A DNA stretch of 9,450 nucleotides from DASSUC01 sp035650075 (GTDB lineage: Bacteria > Actinomycetota > Actinomycetes > Mycobacteriales > Micromonosporaceae), in assembly GCA_035650075.1 (NCBI GenBank), contig DASRII010000088.1, positions 1 to 9,450 of the forward strand, in the 5' to 3' direction. Of the stretch, positions 1 through 6,398 are shown in pieces. A program made the position numbers and the translations under genes. Each line of letters starts with the position of its first letter. The first letter of the stretch is position 1. A model generated the notes under the pieces. It was not told the DNA's origin and did no database searches. It saw nothing but the letters and a program-made list of their open reading frames with translations.

Positions 1-1
1 A

Positions 2-355
2 CTGCGGCTGCGCGCCATGGACTACGTCGCCGCCGCAGTCGCCGACGGCGCCAGCGACGCGGTCGTGCTCGGCCGGCACATCCTGCCCAACGCCATCAAC
101 GCGCTCATCGTCCAGGCCACCGTCGCGGTCCCGGCCGCGATTATCGGCGAGGCCGTCCTTTCCTTCCTGGGACTGGGGGTACGCCCACCGACGCCGTCCC
201 TGGGCATCATGCTCGCCAGCGCCCAGGCCGACTTCCGGGACGGCCCCTGGCTCGCGGTATTTCCCGGAGTGTCCATTGTGCTCCTGACGCTCGCCCTCAA
301 CCTGCTCGGCGACGGGCTGCGCGACGCTCTCGACCCCCGCGAGGTACGCCGGTGA
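2..355 (+). CDS. Dipeptide/oligopeptide ABC transporter permease, DppC type (C-terminal part)
   Basis: This is the last 117 residues of an inner-membrane permease of a peptide-type ABC importer; the start lies off the left edge. The cytoplasmic EAA loop that contacts the ATPase is visible: YVAAAVADGAS followed by GRHILPN, which matches the DppC/OppC form of this motif. After it come a hydrophobic stretch with the family block EAVLSFLGLGVRPPTPSLG and a last membrane helix (about FPGVSIVLLTLALNLLGDGL), then the usual ending GDGLRDALDPR. The stop codon overlaps the GTG start of the next gene (GTGA), which points to translational coupling with the two ATPase genes. The missing upstream genes are expected to be the partner permease (DppB type) and the substrate-binding protein. 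Family assignment is firm. Whether the substrate is a dipeptide, an oligopeptide or another compound (nickel, glutathione, D-peptides) cannot be read from this fragment. Confidence 0.93.
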   Translation: MRLRAMDYVAAAVADGASDAVVLGRHILPNAINALIVQATVAVPAAIIGEAVLSFLGLGVRPPTPSLGIMLASAQADFRDGPWLAVFPGVSIVLLTLALNLLGDGLRDALDPREVRR

Positions 356-1326
356 GCCTGTTGCGGGTTGAGGATCTCGGCGTGCGGTTCCGGACCGAGG
401 ACGGCCCGGTACTCGCCGTCGACGGCGTCTCGTTCGAGGTAGCCGAGCGTGAGGTGCTGGCTCTGGTCGGCGAGTCGGGCTGTGGCAAGAGCGTCACGGC
501 ATTGGCATTGACCGGGTTGCTGCCGCGTACCTCGGCGACGACCGGCCGCGTCGTGTTCGCCGGACGGGACCTACGCCAGCTCAGCCAGGCAGAGCTGCGG
601 GAAGTCCGCGGGCGCGAGATCGCGTACGTCTTCCAGGAGCCGATGACCTCGCTGAACCCGGTGCTGACCGTGGGCCGCCAGATCGGCGAGGTACTGGGCC
701 GGCATCAGGGTCTGCGCGGTCCGGCCGCCCGCCGCCGCGCGATCGAACTGCTGGAGCTGGTCGGCATTCCGCTGCCCCGGCGGCGCCTCGGCGAGTACCC
801 GCACCAGCTCTCCGGCGGCATGCGGCAGCGCGTGATGATAGCGATGGCGGTCGCGTGCCGGCCGCGGCTGCTCGTGGCCGACGAGCCGACGACCGCGCTC
901 GACGTAACCGTGCAGGCCGGAATCCTGGACGTGCTGCGCAACCTGCGGGCCGAGATCGGTACCGCCGTGCTGCTCATCACCCACGACCTCGGGGTGGTGG
1001 CGGACATCGCCGACCGGGTCGTCGTGATGTACGCCGGCCGCACCATCGAGGAGGCGCCGGTCGTGGCGCTGTTCGCCCGGCCGAGCCACCCGTACACCCG
1101 CGGACTGCTCGACGCCGTACCGAACCCGGCCCGGCACGCCGAGGGCGGGCTGCGTGAGATTCCGGGACGGGTACCGGTGCTGCGGACGTCGCCGGACGCG
1201 TGCACGTTCGCCGACCGCTGCGCCTACGCCGACGACGTGTGCCGGGGGCGCCGACCGGAGCTCGAGCCGGGGCCATCGGGTCATCCCGTGCGGTGCTGGC
1301 ATCCGCTTGTTTTGGTTGATCGATGA
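352..1326 (+). CDS. Peptide ABC transporter ATP-binding protein, DppD/OppD type
   Basis: This 324-residue protein is one of two ATPases that power the peptide importer encoded here. It has all nucleotide-binding motifs: Walker A GESGCGKS (40-47), Q-loop glutamine 95 in VFQEPMTSLNP, signature LSGGMRQR (153-160), Walker B LLVADEP (173-179) with catalytic Glu178, and switch His211. After the ATPase core comes the oligopeptide-family C-terminal extension, beginning at SHPYTRGLLDAVPNP. This extension carries four cysteines (C284, C290, C297, C315) in the spacing that binds an iron-sulfur cluster in related peptide-transporter ATPases. The GTG start overlaps the permease stop by four bases, and its own stop overlaps the ATG of the next ATPase, so the three genes form one operon. 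The M after the signature SGG and the EPMTSLNP form fit the DppD/OppD side of the heterodimer rather than the DppF/OppF side. Confidence 0.95.
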   Translation: MSLLRVEDLGVRFRTEDGPVLAVDGVSFEVAEREVLALVGESGCGKSVTALALTGLLPRTSATTGRVVFAGRDLRQLSQAELREVRGREIAYVFQEPMTSLNPVLTVGRQIGEVLGRHQGLRGPAARRRAIELLELVGIPLPRRRLGEYPHQLSGGMRQRVMIAMAVACRPRLLVADEPTTALDVTVQAGILDVLRNLRAEIGTAVLLITHDLGVVADIADRVVVMYAGRTIEEAPVVALFARPSHPYTRGLLDAVPNPARHAEGGLREIPGRVPVLRTSPDACTFADRCAYADDVCRGRRPELEPGPSGHPVRCWHPLVLVDR

Positions 1327-2312
1327 GCACGGCTCTGGAGGTCATCGACCTCGTCAAGCACTTCGGCCCGGTACGCGCGGTCGACGGGATCAGCCTGACC
1401 GTGGCGACCGGTGAGGTCCTCGGGCTCGTCGGGGAGTCGGGCAGCGGCAAGACTACCCTCGGCCGCTGTGTCACCCGGCTCGAGCCGGTGACGTCGGGCC
1501 AGGTACGCATCAACGGCCGCGACATCGCGACGCTGTCCCGCCGCGCCCTGCGCCCGTTGCGGCGGGACTTCAACATCGTGTTCCAGGACCCGTCGTCGTC
1601 GCTCAACCCGCGGATGACCGTCGAGGAGATCGTCGGCGAACCGCTGCGCCTGCACCGCCTCGGTACCCCCGCCGACCGTCGCCGTCGCGTGCTGGACCTG
1701 CTCGACCAGGTTGGCCTGCGGCCCGAGGTGGCCCGCCGGTACCCGCACGAGCTGTCCGGCGGCCAGCGCCAGCGGGTGAGCCTGGCCCGGGCGCTGTCGG
1801 CCTCGCCCCTGCTGCTCGTGGCGGACGAGCCGACGTCTGCGCTCGACGTCTCGGTGCAGGCGTCGGTGCTCAACCTCGTCGGCCGCTTGCAACGCGACCT
1901 CGGCTTCGCGTGCCTGTTCATCACCCACGACCTCGCGTCGGTCGAGTTCCTCGCGCAGCGGGTCGCCGTCATGTACCTCGGGGTGCTCGTGGAGGTCGCC
2001 GAGCGCGCCGAGCTGTTCGGCGGACCGCGTCACCCGTATACGCAGGCGCTGCTGTCGGCGGCGCCGATCCCGGACCCGGAGGCGCAGCGGGCGCGCCAGC
2101 GCGTGGTGCTCACCGGCGACGTGCCTAGTCCGGTCGATCCGCCGCCGGGCTGCCGGTTCCACCCGAGGTGCCCGGTCGCGGTGGACCGCTGCCGCACCGA
2201 GGTACCGCCGCTACGCGCGGTCGGCCCGTCCGGCGCGCTAGCCGCGTGCCACCTGGTGGCCGACGACGGTACCGCGCCGGCCCTGGTGCCAAGCGCTAAC
2301 CGAGTCGGTTGA
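1323..2312 (+). CDS. Peptide ABC transporter ATP-binding protein, DppF/OppF type
   Basis: This 329-residue protein is the second ATPase of the importer and the last gene of the operon. Motifs are complete: Walker A GESGSGKT (37-44), Q-loop Gln88 in VFQDPSSSLNPRM, signature LSGGQRQR (144-151), Walker B LLLVADEP with Asp168 and Glu169, and switch His202. SSSLNPRM and SGGQRQR are typical of the DppF/OppF subunit. The C-terminal extension starts near HPYTQALLSAAPIPDP and again carries four cysteines (C277, C283, C290, C309) with the same C-x5-C-x6-C-x18-C spacing as its partner. The ATG overlaps the preceding stop (ATGA). The 3' end runs 17 bases into the convergent GntR regulator gene, so there is no room for a terminator between them and antisense transcription at the junction is likely. 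Confidence 0.95.
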   Translation: MSTALEVIDLVKHFGPVRAVDGISLTVATGEVLGLVGESGSGKTTLGRCVTRLEPVTSGQVRINGRDIATLSRRALRPLRRDFNIVFQDPSSSLNPRMTVEEIVGEPLRLHRLGTPADRRRRVLDLLDQVGLRPEVARRYPHELSGGQRQRVSLARALSASPLLLVADEPTSALDVSVQASVLNLVGRLQRDLGFACLFITHDLASVEFLAQRVAVMYLGVLVEVAERAELFGGPRHPYTQALLSAAPIPDPEAQRARQRVVLTGDVPSPVDPPPGCRFHPRCPVAVDRCRTEVPPLRAVGPSGALAACHLVADDGTAPALVPSANRVG

Positions 2313-2949
2313 AGGCGATCGCCCGCGCCGCGAGAACGTGCTGGCGCGCGGCTTCGCCGGCGGCATCGACGTTGCCGGACCGGATCGCGGCGACCAGATC
2401 CTCGTGCTCCTTCCACGAGCCAGGCGCACGCTGCTCGGCCGTCTGCCGATAGACCCACCGCAGCCGGCCGTTCAGCGCGTCCATCATCCCGCGCAGCAGG
2501 GCGTTGCCGGACAGTATGCAGATCATCGCGTGGAACCGGCTGTTCAGCTCGGCGACCTCGTCCAGCCGCTGCTCGCGTACCGCGCCGTCGGCCGCGTCGA
2601 GGATCTCGCCGAGCGCGGTGATGCTGGCGGCGTCGGCGCGCTCGGTGACCAGGCGCGCGGCGAGCACCTCGAGAGCCAGCCGCACGTCGAACAGGTCCGC
2701 CATGTCCTGCAGCGACACCCGGGCCACGGTCGCGCCGCGGCGCGGCGTGGCGACGAGGTAGCCCTCGGCCTCCAGCATCCGGATCGCCTCGCGTACCGGG
2801 TTGCGGGAGACCCCGAACGTGTCCGCGAGGCGGTCCTCGGTCAGCCGGTCACCCGGCGCGTAGACACCATCGATGATGCGCTGGCGTAGCTCCGCCACCA
2901 CCTTGTCCCGTAGAGGTAAGTGAGTGTCACCGATCGTCGAGGTCTCCAC
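2296..2949 (-). CDS. GntR-family transcriptional regulator, FadR subfamily with FCD domain
   Basis: This 217-residue DNA-binding regulator has an N-terminal winged helix (about 11-80). The family block is LTEDRLADTFGVSRNPVREA followed by LEAEGYLVATPRRGATV. A helical FCD effector domain (about 85-210) follows. Putative metal or effector ligands are Asn136 and His140 (NSRFH), His182 (KEHEDL) and His204 (ARQHV); the 22-residue gap between the last two is usual for the family. I chose the GTG at 2949. The frame extends upstream to a TTG at 3012, but that codon falls beside a strong inverted repeat, adds residues with no family resemblance and has no ribosome site. A TATCCT -10-like box ends 7 bases before the GTG, suggesting a leaderless message. 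FCD regulators usually respond to small organic or amino acids, so control of the adjoining importer, and possibly the D-amino-acid lyase, is a reasonable inference. Confidence 0.9.
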   Translation of the reverse strand: METSTIGDTHLPLRDKVVAELRQRIIDGVYAPGDRLTEDRLADTFGVSRNPVREAIRMLEAEGYLVATPRRGATVARVSLQDMADLFDVRLALEVLAARLVTERADAASITALGEILDAADGAVREQRLDEVAELNSRFHAMICILSGNALLRGMMDALNGRLRWVYRQTAEQRAPGSWKEHEDLVAAIRSGNVDAAGEAARQHVLAARAIAFNRLG

Positions 2950-2950
2950 C

Positions 2951-2963
2951 CTATCGAGGATAG
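2951..2963. promoter_or_regulatory. Palindrome CTATC-GAG-GATAG over the -10-like box of the GntR gene
   Basis: The five-base arms CTATC (2951-2955) and GATAG (2959-2963) surround a three-base centre, directly upstream of the GTG at 2949. On the minus strand a TATCCT box (2962-2957) lies inside it. A protein bound here would block transcription, which would suit autoregulation. No convincing -35 box is present 16-18 bases further upstream. Short arms make a chance palindrome possible. Confidence 0.4.
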
Positions 2964-2992
2964 TTACTTGGGCTGGATCTGCGCCGACCGAA

Positions 2993-3010
2993 GGTCCAGG
3001 CGCCTGGGCC
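2993..3010. terminator. Inverted repeat just past the nuclease stop; possible terminator without a T-tract
   Basis: The core CCAGGCGCCTGG (2996-3007) is a perfect 12-base palindrome. GG and CC flank it (2993-2994, 3009-3010) across one imperfect pair. In minus-strand RNA it folds as a stem with a GCGC loop and one mismatch, beginning 7 bases after the nuclease stop codon. No run of U follows, which is common for actinobacterial terminators but lowers certainty. It could instead be an operator for the GntR protein. Confidence 0.45.
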
Positions 3011-3017
3011 AATGGCG

Positions 3018-6000
3018 TTAGTCGTCGTTGACGATCGTGCCCGTGGCTAGGGGGTCGGCCAGGCGGATCACCGGGTCGGCTACCACGAGCAGGGCGTACC
3101 GCTCGTCGGGCTCGCGACGCCGGTCACCGCGTACCAGCACGGTGAAGGTCACCTGCGTGGCACCGGCCGCCAGCGTCGTACACGAGACGAGCGGGGTGTA
3201 GTCCTGCGGCGCGTTGGCGGTGATGTCGAGCGTCACCGCGCAGACCGTCGCGTCGCGGGACAGCGGCCGTGACACCGTCACCGTGAACGTCGCCGGCTTC
3301 GTACCCGAGTTGCCCTCCACAGTGGACACGTCGGCGACGGTCAACTGGGCCCGCGAGCGGAACCGGGCTACCTGCGGGTCGTGGTCGCTCGCGCCGCGGA
3401 ACCCGTCACCGGGGAAGTCGGCCGGCCAGCCGGCGTTCACGTGCGCCGCCCGCATCTCGACCAGGTCGCCGTACAGCGCGTCGTTGGTGAAGACATGGTC
3501 CAGCGTCTGGCCCTGGCCCTGGAAGACGTAGGAGTACGCGGCGGCCGCGTTGTCTGCGGCCAGGTTCTCCCACAGGTTGTGCATCCCGGCCTGGTACAGC
3601 CCGCGGAGCTGGTCCGACGGTGGGCTGGCGATCGGGTCGTCGGGCCGCGGGAAGACGTTGAGGTCGCCGCCGTAGAGTACGCGGGCGTGCGGGTCGGCCG
3701 CCTCGATCGCGGCGATGATGGCCGCGCCGTACCCCGCCTGCTCGGTGCGCTGGCCGATCCGGCCGTCCGGCCCCGACGAGAAGTGGTTGCTGATCGCCCA
3801 GAGCGTCAGGAATTCGGTACCGCCCGGAACGGCCGCGATCTCGAACTTCGCCACCTGCGGGGCACGGGTGTACACATTGGACCCGTCCACGCCGGTCGAC
3901 CTGTCCACATCGGACGGTAGCACCGCGTTGAGCACCTTGGGGTTCTGCACGTCGGTGTTGTACGCCAGCCCCGCCGACCGGTACACGACCGTCGGCGCGG
4001 AGCCGAGTACCGGGTCGGTCGCGGCCGGCGTGGCCAGCCGCACCCGGTCCGTGCGGTAGAGGAACGCCGCGACGATACCGCGGTCGTCGGCGCCGTCGCG
4101 GTCGTACGCCGCGTCGTACGCGGGTCCGCCGATCGCCGCCACCCGCAACGCCAGCTCCTGCAACGTGTCCGGCTTGCCGTCGGCGTCGTCAGCGGTACCG
4201 CACACCAGCGCGCCTGCCTCGACCGCGCAGATGTCCTGGTCCTCGGCCTCCTGGATGAGCACCAGGTCCGGTCCGTGCAGATCGGTCTCGATCTGGTTGG
4301 CGATGTCGTTCAGATGCGCCTGGTAGACCGCTTCGCTCGCCGGTACGTAGTCGAACGGCGGGCTCACGCCCGGGCAGCCGGGGTTGCCGGTGAAGTCGCA
4401 GCCGTCGTTCGGGTCGTCGCGGTAGTCGTACAGGTTCTCCACGTTGTACGTCGAGACCGCGAACTCCTCGAGCCGGTTGGCCGGCCGCGGTGGGTGGTTC
4501 GCCGACGGGTCGACGCCGTCGGTGAACGCGGCGGACTCGGCCTGGATCCCGTACTTGTCGAAGGAGAAGTTGAGGCCACCGACCGCATCCCCGTCCAGGG
4601 TGTCGAACAGACCCGCGGGCGGAAGCAGAACCGTGTTGTCCCCGGCCATCCACTTCACACCGAGGCTGCCCAGCATGATGCGCTGCCCGTTGCCGTCGTC
4701 GAACAGCGGCGTCGGGTTGTTGTCCAGCGGATGCGCGTCACGGAAGACGCGGCGGGCGTACGGGTCGGCGCGGTCCAGCAGCGGGTCGTCCACGTCCACG
4801 AGCCAGATCTCAGCGTCGGCCGTCGACGGGAACACGTCCCGCCCGCTGGTGACGCCGCTGCCATCACGGACCCGCATGCGCATTCCCTCGTGCCGCTCCC
4901 AGAACCGGTCGGCATCGGCCAGGTTGGCCGGTGGTACGGCGTCGGTCACGGCGACCTCGGTGTCGACGTCCACGCCGATGTCGAGCACGCGGACCAGTGA
5001 GGCGCTGGACAGCTCTGTGAGGAAGAAGAACTCCGAGACCCGCGCTCGCAGGATGATCTCGTCGCCGACGTGCGGCACGTACCCGCCGATCAGGTCGGGG
5101 AAGCCGCCCATGAACACGAAGATGCCGTCCGATGTGGACGGATCGCCGTCCTCGGTACCGAGCCGGCTCTGCAGGAAGAAGCCGAACTGGTTGCCGCCGT
5201 TCGAGGTGCGGGCCAGGGTCCGCTGGGTGACGACGCCGCGCACATCGTGGAACACCGGCGGGTTGACCGGGTTGTTGCCGGTCGCAGGGGCCAGCGGCGA
5301 CCGGTCGGTCTTGCCGTTCTCGGTGTCGAGCGTCTGGCCCTGTACCTCGCCGATCGTGAGCACCGTGGTGACCTGCACGCTCAACGTGCACGTGCCGGTA
5401 CCGCCGTCGTCGTCGGTCGACGTCATCGTCACCGCGTACGTGCCGGCGGCCAGGTCCGCGCTGGCCGTCACCTCGGCGGTCGCGGTCGCCCCGTCACCGG
5501 AGGCGGGAGCGAAGGCGGTGCGGCTGATCGACCCGGTGGCCGGAGCCGGCGTCACGTTGGTGACGGCAAGGTCGACGATCGTGTCGTCCGGGTCGGTCGC
5601 GGTCACGGCGCGCACGGCGGCTGTCCCGGCCGGGGTGATCAGCGCGGGTCCGCAGGTGAGCACGGGCGGCAGGTCGACCGGACCGCCGTCGAAGTCGTGG
5701 CTGCCCAGGCCGCCGAACGTGTTGGTGGGGAAGCCCGTCCACTGTACGGCCGGGTCGAACGGGTCGTTCTGATCGGCGTCACCGGCCGCGATCGAGGGCA
5801 TGCGGCGCAGCGTGTTGTCCATCGTGCTGGTGTCGCCGGTGCCCCACTCGGTGCCCGGGTCGACGCCAACCTGCCCGATCGAGTCCACGACCGGTCCGGC
5901 CGCGCCGCCCTTGCGCAGCACGATGGCGTCGTCGCCGTTGTACCAGTTGGTCGCCGTGCTCACCTGGTCGGCCACGGCCAGGATCGCCGGGTCGGCCAGG

Positions 6001-6305
6001 GACTGCGCGACAACATACACATCCGCGTTGGCCACCGTCCCGGTCAAGCTGACCGTCAGACCCACCGTGGTCGCCCCGTTGAAGTGCATCTGCACCACGT
6101 ACGTGCCGGCGGCCAGGTCGATGGCCGCGCCCGTACCGTTGAACAGCTCCAAGGCCTTGTTGTTCGACGAGCCCTCGACGTACTCCGAGAAGAACACGTC
6201 GGTCGGCGTGGCCGCCGCCGCGGGCGGTGACGCCAGGCCGAGCAGCGACAGGGCGATGACCGCCACCGAGACGGCGGCGATCGGACGGCGCAGGCGTGAG
6301 CGCAT
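3018..6305 (-). CDS. Secreted ExeM-like endonuclease/exonuclease/phosphatase-fold nuclease with lamin-tail and Calx-beta domains
   Basis: This 1095-residue protein has a signal peptide (RR near the start, hydrophobic core 9-25, cleavage near AAAA 29-32). Domains follow in order: lamin-tail domain (about 33-208, FFSEYVEGSSNNKALELFN); Ig-like segment (about 209-315); OB-fold of the ExeM type (about 316-440) and a linker with ERHEGMRMRV; EEP nuclease domain (about 615-985); Calx-beta domain (about 985-1095, starting VEGNSGTKPATFTV and ending GTIVNDD). Catalytic EEP residues are visible: Asn621 in YNVEN, Glu686 in LIQEAED, Asn840/His841 in NHFSS, Asp881/Asn883 in GDLNVF, and Asp974/His975 in SDHDP. 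Eight cysteines fall in four plausible pairs, as expected outside the cell. ExeM relatives are extracellular DNases, so DNA or phosphate scavenging or matrix breakdown is likely; the exact substrate is unknown. There is no LPxTG anchor. The start is backed by GGAGGAG 2 bases upstream. Confidence 0.92.
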   Translation of the reverse strand: MRSRLRRPIAAVSVAVIALSLLGLASPPAAAATPTDVFFSEYVEGSSNNKALELFNGTGAAIDLAAGTYVVQMHFNGATTVGLTVSLTGTVANADVYVVAQSLADPAILAVADQVSTATNWYNGDDAIVLRKGGAAGPVVDSIGQVGVDPGTEWGTGDTSTMDNTLRRMPSIAAGDADQNDPFDPAVQWTGFPTNTFGGLGSHDFDGGPVDLPPVLTCGPALITPAGTAAVRAVTATDPDDTIVDLAVTNVTPAPATGSISRTAFAPASGDGATATAEVTASADLAAGTYAVTMTSTDDDGGTGTCTLSVQVTTVLTIGEVQGQTLDTENGKTDRSPLAPATGNNPVNPPVFHDVRGVVTQRTLARTSNGGNQFGFFLQSRLGTEDGDPSTSDGIFVFMGGFPDLIGGYVPHVGDEIILRARVSEFFFLTELSSASLVRVLDIGVDVDTEVAVTDAVPPANLADADRFWERHEGMRMRVRDGSGVTSGRDVFPSTADAEIWLVDVDDPLLDRADPYARRVFRDAHPLDNNPTPLFDDGNGQRIMLGSLGVKWMAGDNTVLLPPAGLFDTLDGDAVGGLNFSFDKYGIQAESAAFTDGVDPSANHPPRPANRLEEFAVSTYNVENLYDYRDDPNDGCDFTGNPGCPGVSPPFDYVPASEAVYQAHLNDIANQIETDLHGPDLVLIQEAEDQDICAVEAGALVCGTADDADGKPDTLQELALRVAAIGGPAYDAAYDRDGADDRGIVAAFLYRTDRVRLATPAATDPVLGSAPTVVYRSAGLAYNTDVQNPKVLNAVLPSDVDRSTGVDGSNVYTRAPQVAKFEIAAVPGGTEFLTLWAISNHFSSGPDGRIGQRTEQAGYGAAIIAAIEAADPHARVLYGGDLNVFPRPDDPIASPPSDQLRGLYQAGMHNLWENLAADNAAAAYSYVFQGQGQTLDHVFTNDALYGDLVEMRAAHVNAGWPADFPGDGFRGASDHDPQVARFRSRAQLTVADVSTVEGNSGTKPATFTVTVSRPLSRDATVCAVTLDITANAPQDYTPLVSCTTLAAGATQVTFTVLVRGDRRREPDERYALLVVADPVIRLADPLATGTIVNDD

Positions 6306-6307
6306 GG

Positions 6308-6314
6308 CTCCTCC
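6308..6314 (-). promoter_or_regulatory. Strong ribosome binding site of the nuclease gene
   Basis: GGAGGAG on the minus strand lies just before the ATG at 6305. It pairs well with the 16S rRNA 3' end and fixes the start of the signal peptide. It is the clearest Shine-Dalgarno site in the window, and it contrasts with the absence of one before the divergent PLP-enzyme gene. Confidence 0.8.
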
Positions 6315-6332
6315 ACGCTGAGGCGACAGGCG

Positions 6333-6369
6333 GACGAGCCGACGCTACGACGGGAGCCCGACGCTCGTC
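6333..6369. repeat. Inverted repeat containing a direct repeat in the nuclease/PLP-enzyme control region
   Basis: GACGAGC (6333-6339) is matched by its reverse complement GCTCGTC (6363-6369). The octamer CCGACGCT occurs at 6339-6346 and again at 6358-6365, 19 bases apart from start to start, or nearly two helical turns. The element overlaps the predicted start point of the nuclease transcript and lies about 30 to 66 bases upstream of the PLP-enzyme start. It is thus placed to bind one regulator dimer or two side-by-side monomers acting on both genes. Confidence 0.5.
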
Positions 6370-6395
6370 TATAGCCCGAGTGTCGGTTATATGAA
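6368..6395 (-). promoter_or_regulatory. Predicted promoter of the nuclease gene
   Basis: On the minus strand TTCATA (6395-6390) and TATAGA (6373-6368) are separated by 16 bases and resemble housekeeping-sigma -35 and -10 boxes. The start point would fall near 6361, giving a leader of about 55 bases that includes the strong ribosome site. It overlaps the -10 region of the divergent gene, so the two promoters may compete. Confidence 0.45.
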
Positions 6396-6398
6396 CGC
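6387..6398 (+). promoter_or_regulatory. Predicted -10 box for leaderless expression of the PLP enzyme
   Basis: TTATAT/TATATG (6387-6393) sits 5-6 bases before the ATG at 6399, and no Shine-Dalgarno sequence is present. This matches the actinobacterial pattern in which transcription starts at the A of the start codon. No good -35 box is visible, so an activator or a relaxed promoter is possible. Confidence 0.5.

Noticed and set aside
571..2162. Minus-strand open frames opposite the two ATPase genes
   Set aside because: They are Arg/His-rich complements of well-conserved ABC ATPases and show no independent motifs or ribosome sites.
2950..3012. TTG at 3012 as start of the GntR regulator
   Set aside because: It would place a strong palindrome and the -10-like box inside the gene, adds 21 residues unlike the family and lacks a ribosome site.
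4444..6230. Long plus-strand open frames (4444-5772 and 5070-6230) opposite the nuclease gene
   Set aside because: The minus strand encodes a continuous multi-domain nuclease with signal peptide and catalytic motifs. The plus-strand readings are Ser/Arg/Val-rich with no recognisable domains.
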